A stretch of 64,000 nt of DNA from Paraburkholderia graminis C4D1M (GCF_000172415.1 NZ_ABLD01000004.1:62001-126000), one strand, 5' to 3'; positions 9,385-18,614 are shown, numbered from the stretch's first letter. Made by a program: numbers and translations. Notes: generated by a model not told the origin, from the letters alone.

Positions 9385-9822
9385 TTACGCTTGCGGCCGC
9401 GTCCATCCATCCGGAATCACGGCGATGACGTCGATTTCCATCAGCCATTGCGGTTGCCCCAACGCGACCACGACGAGGCCTGTCGAAATGGGAAACACGC
9501 CTTTGAGCCACTTCCCGACTTCCTGATAAACCGGCTCGCGATAGCGGACGTCGGTTAGATACGTCGTCGTCTTGACGACGTGAGAGAGATCGCTGCCGGC
9601 TTCTTCCAGCAATTGCTTGAGGTTCTTCATCGCCTGCTCGGCTTGCGCGCGCGGATCGCCGAGTCCGACGAGGCGCCCTTCGAAATCCGTGCCGACCTGG
9701 CCGCGCACATAGACGGTGTTGCCGGCGCGCACAGCCTGGCAAAGATCGTTATCGAGCGTCTGGTTCGGATACGTGTCCTTCGTGTTGAACATGCGGATAC
9801 GGGTATGCGTCGGTTGGCTCAT
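9385..9822 (-). CDS. RidA family protein (enamine/imine deaminase-like)
   Basis: A 145-residue RidA/YjgF/UK114-type protein. It has the family pattern of a VRGQVGTDFEG strand, PRAQAEQAMKNLKQLLEEAG helix, VVKTTTYLTDV strand and a C-terminal VALGQPQWLMEIDVIAV. RidA proteins form trimers and hydrolyse reactive enamines or imines; RutC-like members work in pyrimidine breakdown. The catalytic Arg normally near position 105 appears replaced or shifted (YLTDVRYREP), so the activity may differ. Start ATG at 9822 has AAAGGTG upstream. It follows the monooxygenase gene by 65 bases. Confidence 0.88.
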   Translation of the reverse strand: MSQPTHTRIRMFNTKDTYPNQTLDNDLCQAVRAGNTVYVRGQVGTDFEGRLVGLGDPRAQAEQAMKNLKQLLEEAGSDLSHVVKTTTYLTDVRYREPVYQEVGKWLKGVFPISTGLVVVALGQPQWLMEIDVIAVIPDGWTRPQA

Positions 9823-9887
9823 CAATGCACCTTTGAATGCTGGAAATGCAGGGAGAAATGGATCGCGGGTCGGCGTTGGCGTAGCGA

Positions 9888-11246
9888 TCAGCTCACGCCG
9901 ATCTCGCTGACTTTATGGACGCGTGAAGCGGCGGATGCATCGTTCGAACTATCCGCATCATCCGCGTTGCCGATCGAAGCCTGAGGTTGCGGCCCATCGT
10001 AATACGCCAGATATTTGCGCTGCGTGGCGATGTGATCGGCAATGTGCTTCGCGTCGTGCCACACGCCCCAGATAAACGCCGAGCCGCGGCGCGACAACCA
10101 CGGCAAGCCGAGAAAATAGATGCCCGGCTCTTTCGATACGCCGCGCTGATGCGTCGGCTTACCCTTTTCATCGAACGCGTTGACCTTCAGCCAGTTGAAG
10201 TCCACTGCATAGCCGGTCGCCCACACAATCGACGTGACGCCCGCTTCAGCCAGAGCCAGATCGTGCAGCGGATGCGTGACGCACTCCGGGTCGGCCGGAA
10301 TGATGCGCGCCTCCGGTTCTTGCGGAAGATCGAGACCGTTGCGCTCGGCGTACGCGTCGGCGGCGTCGAGCAGCGACAGATAGTTTTCGTCGCCACGTCT
10401 GATGTTTGTTGCGAGATCGTCTTCGAAGGTCACGACGCCGTCGTGGAACGACTTCGTCAGACCAACCAGCGTGACGCCCTGACGCGCGAGACGCCGGAAG
10501 TCGACGGTATGACCGCCGCGCGAGCCGCTCACCGCAATCGTGACGTGTTCCCTGCCGGGCTTCATCACTTCGGCGTCCCATTCGCCGAGCACGCCCAGCC
10601 ACCAGCAGAAGTCGCGGCCGCGATAGGCGCGCGGCGGACGATCATGCGCGCCGACCGACAAATAGACGCGCCGGCCCGCACGCTGCAATTCGTCCGCGAT
10701 CTGTACGCCCGACGATCCCGCGCCCACTACCAGCACGCCGCCTTCGGGCAATTGCGCGGGATTGCGATAGTCGGCGGAATGAATCTGCGTGAGCGCAGCG
10801 TCTTGCGGCGCGATCGGCGGAATGACGGGGCGCTGAAACGGGCCCGTGGCGACCACCACGCGGTTGGCCTGAATGATTCCGTCCGACGTTTCCACGGTGA
10901 AGCCGGGTCGTCCCGCATTGCGCACGACCTGCTTCACTTCGACGCCGGTGCGGATCGGCGCGTCGAACTTTTTTGCATATGCAACGAAATAGTCCGCGAC
11001 CTGCTCCTTGCCCGCGAACGCGTCGGGGTCGACGTCGGCGAACTCCATATTAGGGAAACGATCGTGCCACGCGGGACCGTTGGCAACCAGCGAATCCCAG
11101 CGCCCCGTGCGCCAGCGCTCGGCGATACGCGCACGTTCAAGCACGAGGTGCGGCACGCCGAGCTTGCTCAGATGTTCGCTCATCGCGACGCCGGCCTGGC
11201 CGGCGCCGACCACCAGCGTATCGATTGACGTTGTTTCCACTGTCAT
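9888..11246 (-). CDS. Flavin-dependent monooxygenase, NAD(P)/FAD-binding (YUC/CzcO-like)
   Basis: A 452-residue flavoprotein. The FAD Rossmann motif is VVGAGQAGVAMS near residue 12, and the NAD(P)H site is GVLVVGAGSSGVQIADEL in the middle; the ATG (ATGYAVDFNWL) block appears in the second half. These are class B monooxygenase features, although the full Baeyer-Villiger/FMO fingerprint was not confirmed. It likely oxygenates a nitrogen, sulfur or carbon centre. It is the first gene of the minus-strand operon with RidA, DUF1028, ArgE-like and NCS1 genes. A motif shared with the Rieske operon lies upstream at 11306-11321. Confidence 0.87.
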   Translation of the reverse strand: MTVETTSIDTLVVGAGQAGVAMSEHLSKLGVPHLVLERARIAERWRTGRWDSLVANGPAWHDRFPNMEFADVDPDAFAGKEQVADYFVAYAKKFDAPIRTGVEVKQVVRNAGRPGFTVETSDGIIQANRVVVATGPFQRPVIPPIAPQDAALTQIHSADYRNPAQLPEGGVLVVGAGSSGVQIADELQRAGRRVYLSVGAHDRPPRAYRGRDFCWWLGVLGEWDAEVMKPGREHVTIAVSGSRGGHTVDFRRLARQGVTLVGLTKSFHDGVVTFEDDLATNIRRGDENYLSLLDAADAYAERNGLDLPQEPEARIIPADPECVTHPLHDLALAEAGVTSIVWATGYAVDFNWLKVNAFDEKGKPTHQRGVSKEPGIYFLGLPWLSRRGSAFIWGVWHDAKHIADHIATQRKYLAYYDGPQPQASIGNADDADSSNDASAASRVHKVSEIGVS

Positions 11247-11305
11247 GACTGTGTCCTTCTGAAGAGGCGGAAATACTTTCGTGAAAATCTACTCGCCGGA
11301 TCAGA

Positions 11306-11321
11306 ATCTGAAAAACATATT
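11306..11321 (+). promoter_or_regulatory. Shared 16-base motif, copy 1 (candidate LysR site)
   Basis: ATCTGAAAAACATATT lies 60 bases upstream of the monooxygenase start and 95 upstream of the LysR gene. It matches copy 2 at 12408-12423 (ATCTGAAAACAATATT) at 14 of 16 positions. TCAGA-A-TCTGA at 11301 gives it a partly palindromic left half. The regulator encoded between the copies is the natural candidate to bind both. Confidence 0.45.
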
Positions 11322-11415
11322 AAAAAAATGCAGCGCATCGGTTTTCCCTATGCAGCACTTTTTGACGACCTCACAATTGGACGATTGAGAACCTTGAAGA
11401 GAGGGAGTGTTGTCG

Positions 11416-12342
11416 ATGGAGAGTCACCCGTTGCGCTACTCATTGCGCCAGTTGCGCTACTTCGTCGTCACGGCGGAAGCGCTGTCTTTCACGGCGGCCG
11501 CGAAGCGTCTGCACATCTCGCAGCCGTCGATCTCGACGGCGCTCGCGGACCTGGAAGTGTCGTTCGGCGTGCAACTTTTCATACGGCATCACGCGAGCGG
11601 TTTGTCGCTCACGCAAGCGGGGCGCGACCTGCTCGGGCAAGCGCGCAATCTTCTGAAGATCGCGGAAGAACTGCAAACCACCGCGAAGGAAATGGACGGC
11701 GGCATGACCGGCGCCATCGCGCTCGGCTGTCTCGTGTCGCTTGCGCCGCCGCTCATGCCGGGGCTTATCAGCCGCTTTACCGGCGAGCATGCGGGCATTT
11801 CGTTTCGCACGGTGGAGGCGCATCAGGACGGGCTCTTGCGGGGACTGCACGACGGTTCGCTCGATATCGCCCTCACCTATAGCCTGGATCTGACTGAAGA
11901 CATCGCCTTCACGCCGCTGCTCTCGCTGCCGCCTTACGCGATCCTGCCGCGGACGCATCGTCTTGCACGCGCACGCAAGGTGTCGCTCGCCGACCTGCTG
12001 CCCGAGCCTTATGTGATGCTCGATTTGCCGCACAGCCGCGAGTATTTCGCCGCCCTCTTCGACGCGGTGGGCAGCCGCCCGGTGCCCGCGTTCCGCTCGT
12101 CGCAGCCGGAAGTGGTGCGCGGCATGGTGGCCAACGGTCTTGGCTATAGCCTGCTCAACTTTCCGCTCAAATCGAATCGCACCGTGGATGGCGAAGAGTT
12201 TGTCATCAAGCGCTTCAAGGACAACGTCAACGCAACGATGCTCGGCATCGCGCAATCGCGCACGATGAAGCCGCGCCAGGTCGTGCATCGCTTCGCGTCG
12301 TTCTGCGAAAACTACATTGGCCGGCTGCACATCGACGCATGA
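11416..12342 (+). CDS. LysR family transcriptional regulator
   Basis: A 308-residue LysR-type regulator. The N-terminal winged helix (LRQLRYFVVTAEALSFTAAA, then HISQPSISTAL) is followed by a two-lobed ligand-binding domain (GAIALGCLVSLAPPLMPGLI begins the first lobe). The ATG at 11416 is chosen because GAGGGAG precedes it at a normal distance; a GTG at 11407 in frame is possible. It stands between the divergent monooxygenase operon and the downstream Rieske/ABC operon. Identical-looking motifs in both flanking promoter regions suggest it controls both. Confidence 0.93.
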   Translation: MESHPLRYSLRQLRYFVVTAEALSFTAAAKRLHISQPSISTALADLEVSFGVQLFIRHHASGLSLTQAGRDLLGQARNLLKIAEELQTTAKEMDGGMTGAIALGCLVSLAPPLMPGLISRFTGEHAGISFRTVEAHQDGLLRGLHDGSLDIALTYSLDLTEDIAFTPLLSLPPYAILPRTHRLARARKVSLADLLPEPYVMLDLPHSREYFAALFDAVGSRPVPAFRSSQPEVVRGMVANGLGYSLLNFPLKSNRTVDGEEFVIKRFKDNVNATMLGIAQSRTMKPRQVVHRFASFCENYIGRLHIDA

Positions 12343-12407
12343 TTTGAAGCACACAATCGCCGCCTTCCAGTACTGCGCGCGTTGCATAGTCAAAACCTTT
12401 GCTTTGT

Positions 12408-12423
12408 ATCTGAAAACAATATT
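12408..12423 (+). promoter_or_regulatory. Shared 16-base motif, copy 2 (candidate LysR site)
   Basis: ATCTGAAAACAATATT, in the 182-base gap between the LysR stop and the Rieske start, about 100 bases upstream of that start. It is 14/16 identical to copy 1 at 11306-11321. GAAA-N6-TTTC inside this copy (CTGAAAACAATATTTCGG) gives local dyad symmetry of the kind LysR proteins use. Confidence 0.45.
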
Positions 12424-12525
12424 TCGGCTTCCAAATTGGCTTGATAGATTGGTGTCCATGTCGAGCGCAACACCGCGAGAACCCGCACCGGCGCGCTCTT
12501 ATCGTGACAAACCGAGAGGAACACC

Positions 12526-13686
12526 ATGACCGACCCGGCAACGACGATCGCAGTGCAAGCGCTGGTCGACGACCTGCAAGCGGGTTGCGAAAGGCCCTTC
12601 GGCGATGCGCATTCAATGCCGCCCGGCGTCTACACGTCGCCCGAATTTCTCGCGCTTGAAGAGCGCGCGATCTTCCAGCGCGAATGGCAATGCGTCGGCC
12701 GCGCGAGTTCGCTCAAAGCGCCAGGCGATTACCTGACGGCGCGTCTTGGCGCACAACCTGTCGTCGTATTGCGCGACGATCAGATGCAGCTCAAGGCGAT
12801 GTCGAATGTGTGCCTGCACCGCATGTCGGTGCTGCTCGAAGGACGCGGCAACGTGCGCCGAATCGTCTGCCCTTATCACGCGTGGAATTATTCGCTCGAC
12901 GGCGCGCTGCAAGGCGCACCGCTAATGGACCGGCAACAGGGCTTCTGCAAGGAGAGCTACCGGCTTCCGTCCGTGCGTTGCGAGGAATGGCAAGGCTGGC
13001 TCTACGTGACACTCGATGCCAACGCGCCGCCCGTGCACACGCAACTCGCCGGGCTGAACGAGCTGATCGGCGCATACGGCATGTCGGACTACATCGAAAC
13101 CTTCCATGAAGAGCACGTGTGGGACACGAACTGGAAGATTCTCGCGGAAAACTTCATGGAGAGTTATCACCTGCCGATGCTGCATCGCGCGACGGTGGGT
13201 CCGCATTCGCGGCTGGACGAAATGGAGTGCCCGCCCGGCAGTCCCGCTTTCAACTATCACTGGATCACGAAGGAAGCGTCCTTGCCCATCGGCAACGCGC
13301 ATCCGGACAACACGCGTCTCACCGGACATTGGCGCAAGACGACGGCGCTGCTCGCGATCTACCCGACGCACCTCGTCACGCTGACGCCCGGTTACTTCTG
13401 GTATCTCGTGCTGCAACCGCAAGGCGTGGGGCGCGTGCACATCCGTTTCGGCGGCGGCCTCGCGCCGGAGTTCATCGCGGACCCCGAAGCGAACGCCCAC
13501 ATGAGCACGCTGAAAAAACTGCTCGACGAAGTCAATGCGGAAGACAAACGCGGCGTCGAAGCGGTCTTTCGCGGCGTGCATGCGCCGCTCGCGAAGCCGG
13601 GCCACCTGAGCCATCTCGAGCGCCCCAACTATGACTTCGCGCGCTACCTCGCCGGCCGGATCGCCGCGGCGAAGCTCGCACCTTGA
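12526..13686 (+). CDS. Rieske aromatic-ring-hydroxylating-type oxygenase, alpha subunit
   Basis: A 386-residue oxygenase. The Rieske [2Fe-2S] ligands are CLH (about residue 94) and CPYH (about 113), spaced as usual, and the mononuclear iron site is ENFMESYHLPMLH with two histidines. Length and sequence fall with the subgroup acting on quaternary amines and related small compounds (CntA, GbcA, stachydrine demethylase types) as well as on ring substrates. RBS GAGAGGAAC precedes the ATG. No ferredoxin reductase or beta subunit lies nearby, so electrons must come from elsewhere. The following polyamine-type importer suggests an amine substrate. Confidence 0.88.
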   Translation: MTDPATTIAVQALVDDLQAGCERPFGDAHSMPPGVYTSPEFLALEERAIFQREWQCVGRASSLKAPGDYLTARLGAQPVVVLRDDQMQLKAMSNVCLHRMSVLLEGRGNVRRIVCPYHAWNYSLDGALQGAPLMDRQQGFCKESYRLPSVRCEEWQGWLYVTLDANAPPVHTQLAGLNELIGAYGMSDYIETFHEEHVWDTNWKILAENFMESYHLPMLHRATVGPHSRLDEMECPPGSPAFNYHWITKEASLPIGNAHPDNTRLTGHWRKTTALLAIYPTHLVTLTPGYFWYLVLQPQGVGRVHIRFGGGLAPEFIADPEANAHMSTLKKLLDEVNAEDKRGVEAVFRGVHAPLAKPGHLSHLERPNYDFARYLAGRIAAAKLAP

Positions 13687-13718
13687 TGACGACGCAACAA
13701 AGACAGGACGCGATCACG

Positions 13719-14902
13719 ATGTCAAACCCTTCCTTCATCTCGCTCTCGCGCGTGAGCAAAACGTATGACGGCGTTCAGCTTGTCGTGGACGACCTGAATC
13801 TCGACGTGAGCAAGGGAGAATTCGTGTCGCTGCTCGGGCCTTCGGGGTCGGGCAAGACGACCACGCTGATGATGCTGGCGGGCTTCGAGTCGCCTACTCA
13901 CGGCGAGATTCGTCTCGACGGCCGCCGGCTCGACGACAAGCCGCCGCATCAACGCGACATCGGCATGGTGTTTCAGAACTACGCGCTGTTTCCGCATCTG
14001 ACGATTGCGGAAAACGTCGCGTTTCCGCTTTCTGTGCGGCACGTAGGCCGCGCCGAGCAGAAGGCGCGTGTGAAGCGTGCGCTCGAGATGATCGAATTGC
14101 CGCATCTGGCGAACCGTCGTCCGGCGCAGCTTTCCGGCGGGCAGCAGCAGCGCGTCGCGCTGGCACGCGCACTCGTGTTCGAGCCGAGCGTGGTGCTGAT
14201 GGACGAGCCGCTCGGCGCACTCGACAAGCGCCTGCGCGAGACCATGCAATACGAAATCATGCGGCTGCATCGCGAGCTGTCGCTCACGATCGTCTACGTG
14301 ACGCACGATCAGGCCGAGGCGCTGACTATGTCCGACCGCGTCGCCGTGTTCTCCGATGGACGCATCCAGCAGGCCGCCACACCGAGCGAACTGTACGAGA
14401 ACGCGCAGAACGCATTCGTCGCCAACTTTCGTCGGTGAGAACAATGGCTTGACCGGGCGCGTCGTGAATGCGCACGAAAGGCTGGGCCACGCTTGCGCTG
14501 TCGAACGGCAGCATGATTCGCGGCCGTTGCGAAAACGGCCTGCACGCCGGCGACGAAGCGATGCTCGCGCTGCGCCCCGAACGCGCGCATATTCCGGGCG
14601 CCGAAGGCACGCAGCCGACCGAACATGACAACGTCGTGCGCGCACGCGTCGACGAACTGGTGTATTGCGGCGATCACCATCGCGTACATCTGACGCTCGG
14701 CTCGCGCGATTCCATCGTCGTGAAAGTGCCCAATACGCAGCGTCACGCGTTGCCGACACCCGGCAGCGAGATCGACGTCGCCTGGCGCCATGACGACTGC
14801 AAGATTCTCGCGATGAGCGCGCGCAGCAGCGCGCCGGCGATTCACGTATCCACACCGCCCTCCCCTTCCATCATCACGACCGCACCAGCAGGAGCCAACT
14901 GA
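13719..14902 (+). pseudogene. ABC transporter ATP-binding protein, polyamine type, with two +1 frameshifts
   Basis: The ATPase that should power the importer downstream. The first frame (to 14438) holds intact Walker A GPSGSGKT, signature LSGGQQQRV, Walker B VVLMDEP and YVTHDQAEA. At VANF the reading frame breaks: an extra base in TTT (14427-14429) leads to FRR-stop, whereas the next frame continues FVGENNGLTGRVVNAHE; a second extra base in AAA (14477-14479) moves to a third frame with GWATLALSNG and the TOBE-like domain LALRPERAHI, ending at 14902, one base before the next gene start. Removing one T and one A restores about 393 residues, the usual PotA-like length. Either sequencing/assembly errors in homopolymers or recent decay. 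Start could also be ATG 13686, overlapping the Rieske stop. Confidence 0.85.
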
Positions 14903-14903
14903 C

Positions 14904-15950
14904 ATGCGCACTATCATCAAAGCACAATGCGCCGCACTCGCCGTACTCGCGTTCGCCACCGTGACCACGCAGGCAGCGGAGACGCTCTCTGTCGTGACCT
15001 TCGGCGGCGCGTACGAAGCAGCGGCGAAGAAGGCCTATTTCGAGCCGTTCACGCAGGCGACGGGCGTCGGCTTCTCGACCGAATCGTATGACGGCGGTCT
15101 CGCGAAACTCTCCGCGATGGAGCAGGCGAAGAACACCACGTGGGACCTGATCGACCTCGAAACCAACGACGCGATCACCGCCTGCGACGAAGGCCTGCTG
15201 CAGAAGTTCGACAAGAAGACGATCGGCAAGACGAGCGACTTCATCCCCGGCTCGATCAGCGATTGCGCGGTCGCGAGCATGGTCTGGTCCACGGTCTATG
15301 CGTACGACGCGAGCAAGATGAAGACCGCGCCGAGCACCGTCAACGACTTCTTCGATCTGCAGAAATTCCCGGGCAAGCGCGGCCTGCGCAAGTCGCCGAA
15401 GGTATCGATGGAATGGGCGTTGATCGCGGACGGCGTCGCGCCGAAAGATGTGTACAAGGTGCTGGCCACGCCCGCGGGCGTCGACCGTGCGTTCAAGAAG
15501 CTCGACACGATCAAGAAGAACATTGTGTGGTGGGAGTCGGGCGCGCAGGCGCCGCAGTTGCTCGCGGACGGCGCGGTCGTGATGACGCAGGCCTACAACG
15601 GCCGCATTTCCGATGCCGCGCAGAAGGACAACAAGCCCTTCAAGACCGTGTGGGACGCGCAGGTTTACGACTTCGACTGGTGGGGCGTTCCGACCGGCGC
15701 GAAGCATGCGGATCTGGCGGCAAAGTTCATCGCGTCGGCTTCGCAGCCGAAGGCCTATGCGGACCTGTCGAAGTACATCGCGTATGCGCCGCCGCGCAAG
15801 GACGCGATCGCGCTCGTCGACAAGCAGCGCCTTGCCGATCTGCCGACCGCGCCCGATAACTTCAAGCGCGCATTACAGATCAACGCGAACTTCTGGGCCG
15901 ACAACGCCGACCAGATCAACAAGCGCTTCCAGGTGTGGCTGACGCAGTAA
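14904..15950 (+). CDS. ABC transporter substrate-binding protein (spermidine/putrescine type)
   Basis: A 348-residue periplasmic binding protein with a signal peptide (MRTIIKAQCAALAVLAFATVTTQA, cleavage before AETLSV). The mature start LSVVTFGGAYEAAAKKAYFEPF is typical of the PotD/AfuA-like class 2 family that binds polyamines, other amines or metal chelates. RBS AGGAGC lies 8 bases upstream. It begins one base after the frameshifted ATPase gene and is followed by two permease genes, which completes a typical pot-like importer. Confidence 0.92.
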   Translation: MRTIIKAQCAALAVLAFATVTTQAAETLSVVTFGGAYEAAAKKAYFEPFTQATGVGFSTESYDGGLAKLSAMEQAKNTTWDLIDLETNDAITACDEGLLQKFDKKTIGKTSDFIPGSISDCAVASMVWSTVYAYDASKMKTAPSTVNDFFDLQKFPGKRGLRKSPKVSMEWALIADGVAPKDVYKVLATPAGVDRAFKKLDTIKKNIVWWESGAQAPQLLADGAVVMTQAYNGRISDAAQKDNKPFKTVWDAQVYDFDWWGVPTGAKHADLAAKFIASASQPKAYADLSKYIAYAPPRKDAIALVDKQRLADLPTAPDNFKRALQINANFWADNADQINKRFQVWLTQ

Positions 15951-15980
15951 CACCATCGCATCGTCCGACGAGAGCCCAAC

Positions 15981-17246
15981 GTGACCACCAGCATGCCCAC
16001 TGCCGCCCGAGCCACGGCCCCCGGCTCTCCGACGAAAGGCGACGGCCGCGCGTCGTTTAACAAGGCGCGCCGCCGCGCATCCATGCAGGCGCTGCTGCTT
16101 GCGTTGCCGCTGCTCGTCTTTCTGCTGTCGACGTTCATCGCGCCGATCACGCTGCTGCTTGCACGCAGCGTTCAGAATCGCGAAGTGCCCGACAGCATGC
16201 CCGCGCTCACGCGTGCGCTCAATGCGTGGGACGGTGGCGGCGTGCCGGACGAACACATGTTCGCGCTGCTGGCCGCGGGGCTCGCCGAGGCGCGGCAAAG
16301 CGGACAGATCGGCACCGTCGCGCGGCGGCTGAACTTCTCGATGCCCGAGTTTCGCAGCCTGTTGATGCGCACCGCCCGGCAACTGCCAACGGACGCGCCG
16401 CCCGCGTGGAAACCTGCGCTCGTCGAACTCGACGAGCGCTGGAATACGCCGGAGACGTGGCGTTTGCTGAAGCGAGCCGCCGCGTCGCCGACGCCCGACT
16501 ATCTGCTCGCCGCCGTCGATGCGCAGGTGACGCCGCAAGGCGCCGTCGCGTTCGTGCCGGACAATGCGTCCGTCTATCGGGCGGCGTTCGTGCGAACGGT
16601 TTCGATCAGCGCGACGGTCACGCTGCTATGTCTTGTGCTCGGTTATCCGGTCGCGTGGCTGCTCGCGAATCTGCCCGAGAAAAGCAGCAACCGGCTGATG
16701 CTGTTCGTGATCGTGCCGTTCTGGACTTCGCTGCTTGTGCGCACGACCGCGTGGTATGTGTTGCTCCAACCGGGCGGCGTGATCAATAGCCTGGTGATGA
16801 GTCTCGGGCTCGCGACGCATCCGCTGCCGCTCATCTTCAATCGCACGGGTGTCCTCATTGGCATGACGCATGTGCTGCTGCCTTACCTGATCCTCGCGAT
16901 TTACTCCGTGATGAAGGGCGTGTCGCCGGTGTATATGCGAGCGGCGCAATCGCTCGGCGCGCATCCGTTCACCGCGTTCATGCGGATCTATGTGCCGCAG
17001 ACGCTGCCGGGCGTCGGCGCCGGCTGCTTCCTCGTGTTCGTGCTTGCGCTCGGCTACTACATCACGCCGGCGCTGCTCGGCGGCGCGGGCGACGAAATGA
17101 TCAGTCAGCTCATCGCGATGCAGACCAACACGCAGTTGAACTGGGGCCTAGCCGGTGCGCTGTCGGCTTATCTCGTGATCTTCACGGCGATCTTTTATTT
17201 CCTGTTCAACCGCATCGTCGGTATCGACCGCCTGCGCTTCGGTTGA
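15981..17246 (+). CDS. ABC transporter permease, PotB type
   Basis: A 421-residue permease. The first membrane segment (MQALLLALPLLVFLLSTFI, residues about 34-53) is separated from the remaining five by an unusually long region of about 140 residues, followed by VRTVSISATVTLLCLVLGYPVAWLLA and the EAA-like loop AAQSLGAHPFTAFMRIYVPQTLPG. The long insertion is typical of some proteobacterial amine permeases of this group. It forms a heterodimer with the next permease. Located 30 bases after the binding-protein gene. Confidence 0.9.
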   Translation: MTTSMPTAARATAPGSPTKGDGRASFNKARRRASMQALLLALPLLVFLLSTFIAPITLLLARSVQNREVPDSMPALTRALNAWDGGGVPDEHMFALLAAGLAEARQSGQIGTVARRLNFSMPEFRSLLMRTARQLPTDAPPAWKPALVELDERWNTPETWRLLKRAAASPTPDYLLAAVDAQVTPQGAVAFVPDNASVYRAAFVRTVSISATVTLLCLVLGYPVAWLLANLPEKSSNRLMLFVIVPFWTSLLVRTTAWYVLLQPGGVINSLVMSLGLATHPLPLIFNRTGVLIGMTHVLLPYLILAIYSVMKGVSPVYMRAAQSLGAHPFTAFMRIYVPQTLPGVGAGCFLVFVLALGYYITPALLGGAGDEMISQLIAMQTNTQLNWGLAGALSAYLVIFTAIFYFLFNRIVGIDRLRFG

Positions 17247-17307
17247 GTCGATGAGTCGACAAGTCGACGAGTCGATCGAAAAAACAGGCACACGACGAAG
17301 GAACGAC

Positions 17308-18135
17308 ATGCAAGATCAACGCAACAAGATGCTGACCGAACGCATCGCCGCGCGCTGGGTACGGGTGCATACCGCGCTCGTGCTGCTCTTTCTCGTCGCG
17401 CCGATTCTCGCGATCATTCCGCTCTCGTTCAATTCCGGTTCGTACTTCTCGTATCCGATGCAGGGCTTTTCGCTGCGCTGGTACGAGCAGGCGCTGACAA
17501 GCCCGGACTGGCAGCGGGCGCTGCTGAACAGCATCGGCATCGGCGCGGCTTCCACGCTGATTGCCACCTGTCTCGGCACGCTCGCGGCGCTCGGTCTTTC
17601 GCGCGCGCAGTTTCCACTGCGCTCGCTGATCATGCCGCTCATCATCTCGCCGATGATCGTGCCTATCGTGGTTGTCGCCGCCGGCTTCTATCTGATCTTC
17701 GCGCCGCTCGGCCTGGTGAATTCATATCCAGGCGTGGTGCTCGCGCATGCGGCGCTCGGCACGCCATTCGTCGTGATCACGGTGACCGCCTCATTGCTTT
17801 CGTTCGATCACAGCCTGTTGCGCGCGGCTTCCGGGCTCGGCGCGCGCCCCTGGGTCGCGTTCAGACGCGTGACCTTGCCGCTCATCACGCCGGCCGTTGC
17901 GACCGGCAGCGTGTTCGCTTTCGCGACCTCGTTCGATGAAGTGATCGTCATTCTGTTCATCGGCGGCCCGGATCAAACGACGGTGCCCCGGCGCATGTGG
18001 AGCGGCATTCGCGATTCCATCGACCCGTCGATTCTCGCGGTCGCGACCATGCTGATCGTGTTCGCCGTGCTGCTGCTCGCGAGTATCGGCTGGTTGCGCG
18101 GGCGTCATGCCGCGGCCGGCGAAGGGCTTTCGTGA
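17308..18135 (+). CDS. ABC transporter permease, PotC type
   Basis: A 275-residue permease with six membrane segments and the coupling loop AASGLGARPWVAFRRVTLPLI. ATG 17308 (MQDQRNKM) has AAGGAA upstream; the in-frame start at 17251 lies in a stretch of repeated GTCGA/GAGTCGA that looks non-coding. It is the last gene of the Rieske/ABC operon. The C-terminus is short and basic, as usual for this class. Confidence 0.92.
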   Translation: MQDQRNKMLTERIAARWVRVHTALVLLFLVAPILAIIPLSFNSGSYFSYPMQGFSLRWYEQALTSPDWQRALLNSIGIGAASTLIATCLGTLAALGLSRAQFPLRSLIMPLIISPMIVPIVVVAAGFYLIFAPLGLVNSYPGVVLAHAALGTPFVVITVTASLLSFDHSLLRAASGLGARPWVAFRRVTLPLITPAVATGSVFAFATSFDEVIVILFIGGPDQTTVPRRMWSGIRDSIDPSILAVATMLIVFAVLLLASIGWLRGRHAAAGEGLS

Positions 18136-18194
18136 TGCAGCTTTCCTTTTCAGCATGACACGCGATACCGCAGGTCCGCTGCGCCCCGCCGCCA

Positions 18195-18557
18195 TCAATG
18201 GCCGAAGAAGATCGACTTGCCGTTGCCCGATGAATGGCCCGACGAATGGTCCGATGAATTGCCCGATGAAGCGCGCGCGGTCGTCGCGCCCGACTGCGAC
18301 GAGCCCTCCATTGCAACGCCGCCCTTCGACGTCATGCTGAGCGCCGAATCCGCTGCGGCCACTTTCGCATCGGCAGCCTGAATGTCGGCAGGATACGACG
18401 CATCCGAAGCGACTGGCTGGTAGCCTGCTTGTTCGACACGCGTGAGATCGGCCCGCACTTCGGCGCGTGTGACGGGACCATTGGTGGTTTGCGCAAATGC
18501 AAGAGCGGGTGCGGCCAATGCGCAGGAGACGAGGACAGCGTTCAGAAGTGCTTTCAT
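18195..18557 (-). CDS. DUF4148 domain exported protein
   Basis: A 120-residue secreted protein with a signal peptide (MKALLNAVLVSCALAAPALAFAQ). The mature part has the DUF4148 pattern VTRAEVRADLTRVEQAGYQP followed by a low-complexity Ser/Gly/His-rich tail. DUF4148 proteins occur chiefly in Burkholderiales, often in many copies, and have no known function. RBS AGGTGA precedes the ATG. It is transcribed divergently from the RND operon and shares its 345-base upstream region. Confidence 0.9.
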   Translation of the reverse strand: MKALLNAVLVSCALAAPALAFAQTTNGPVTRAEVRADLTRVEQAGYQPVASDASYPADIQAADAKVAAADSALSMTSKGGVAMEGSSQSGATTARASSGNSSDHSSGHSSGNGKSIFFGH

Positions 18558-18614
18558 GATGGTTCACCTATCGTTGAGTAGCGGCTGCGTTCACGATAAA
18601 CGGAGCCTTTGAAA

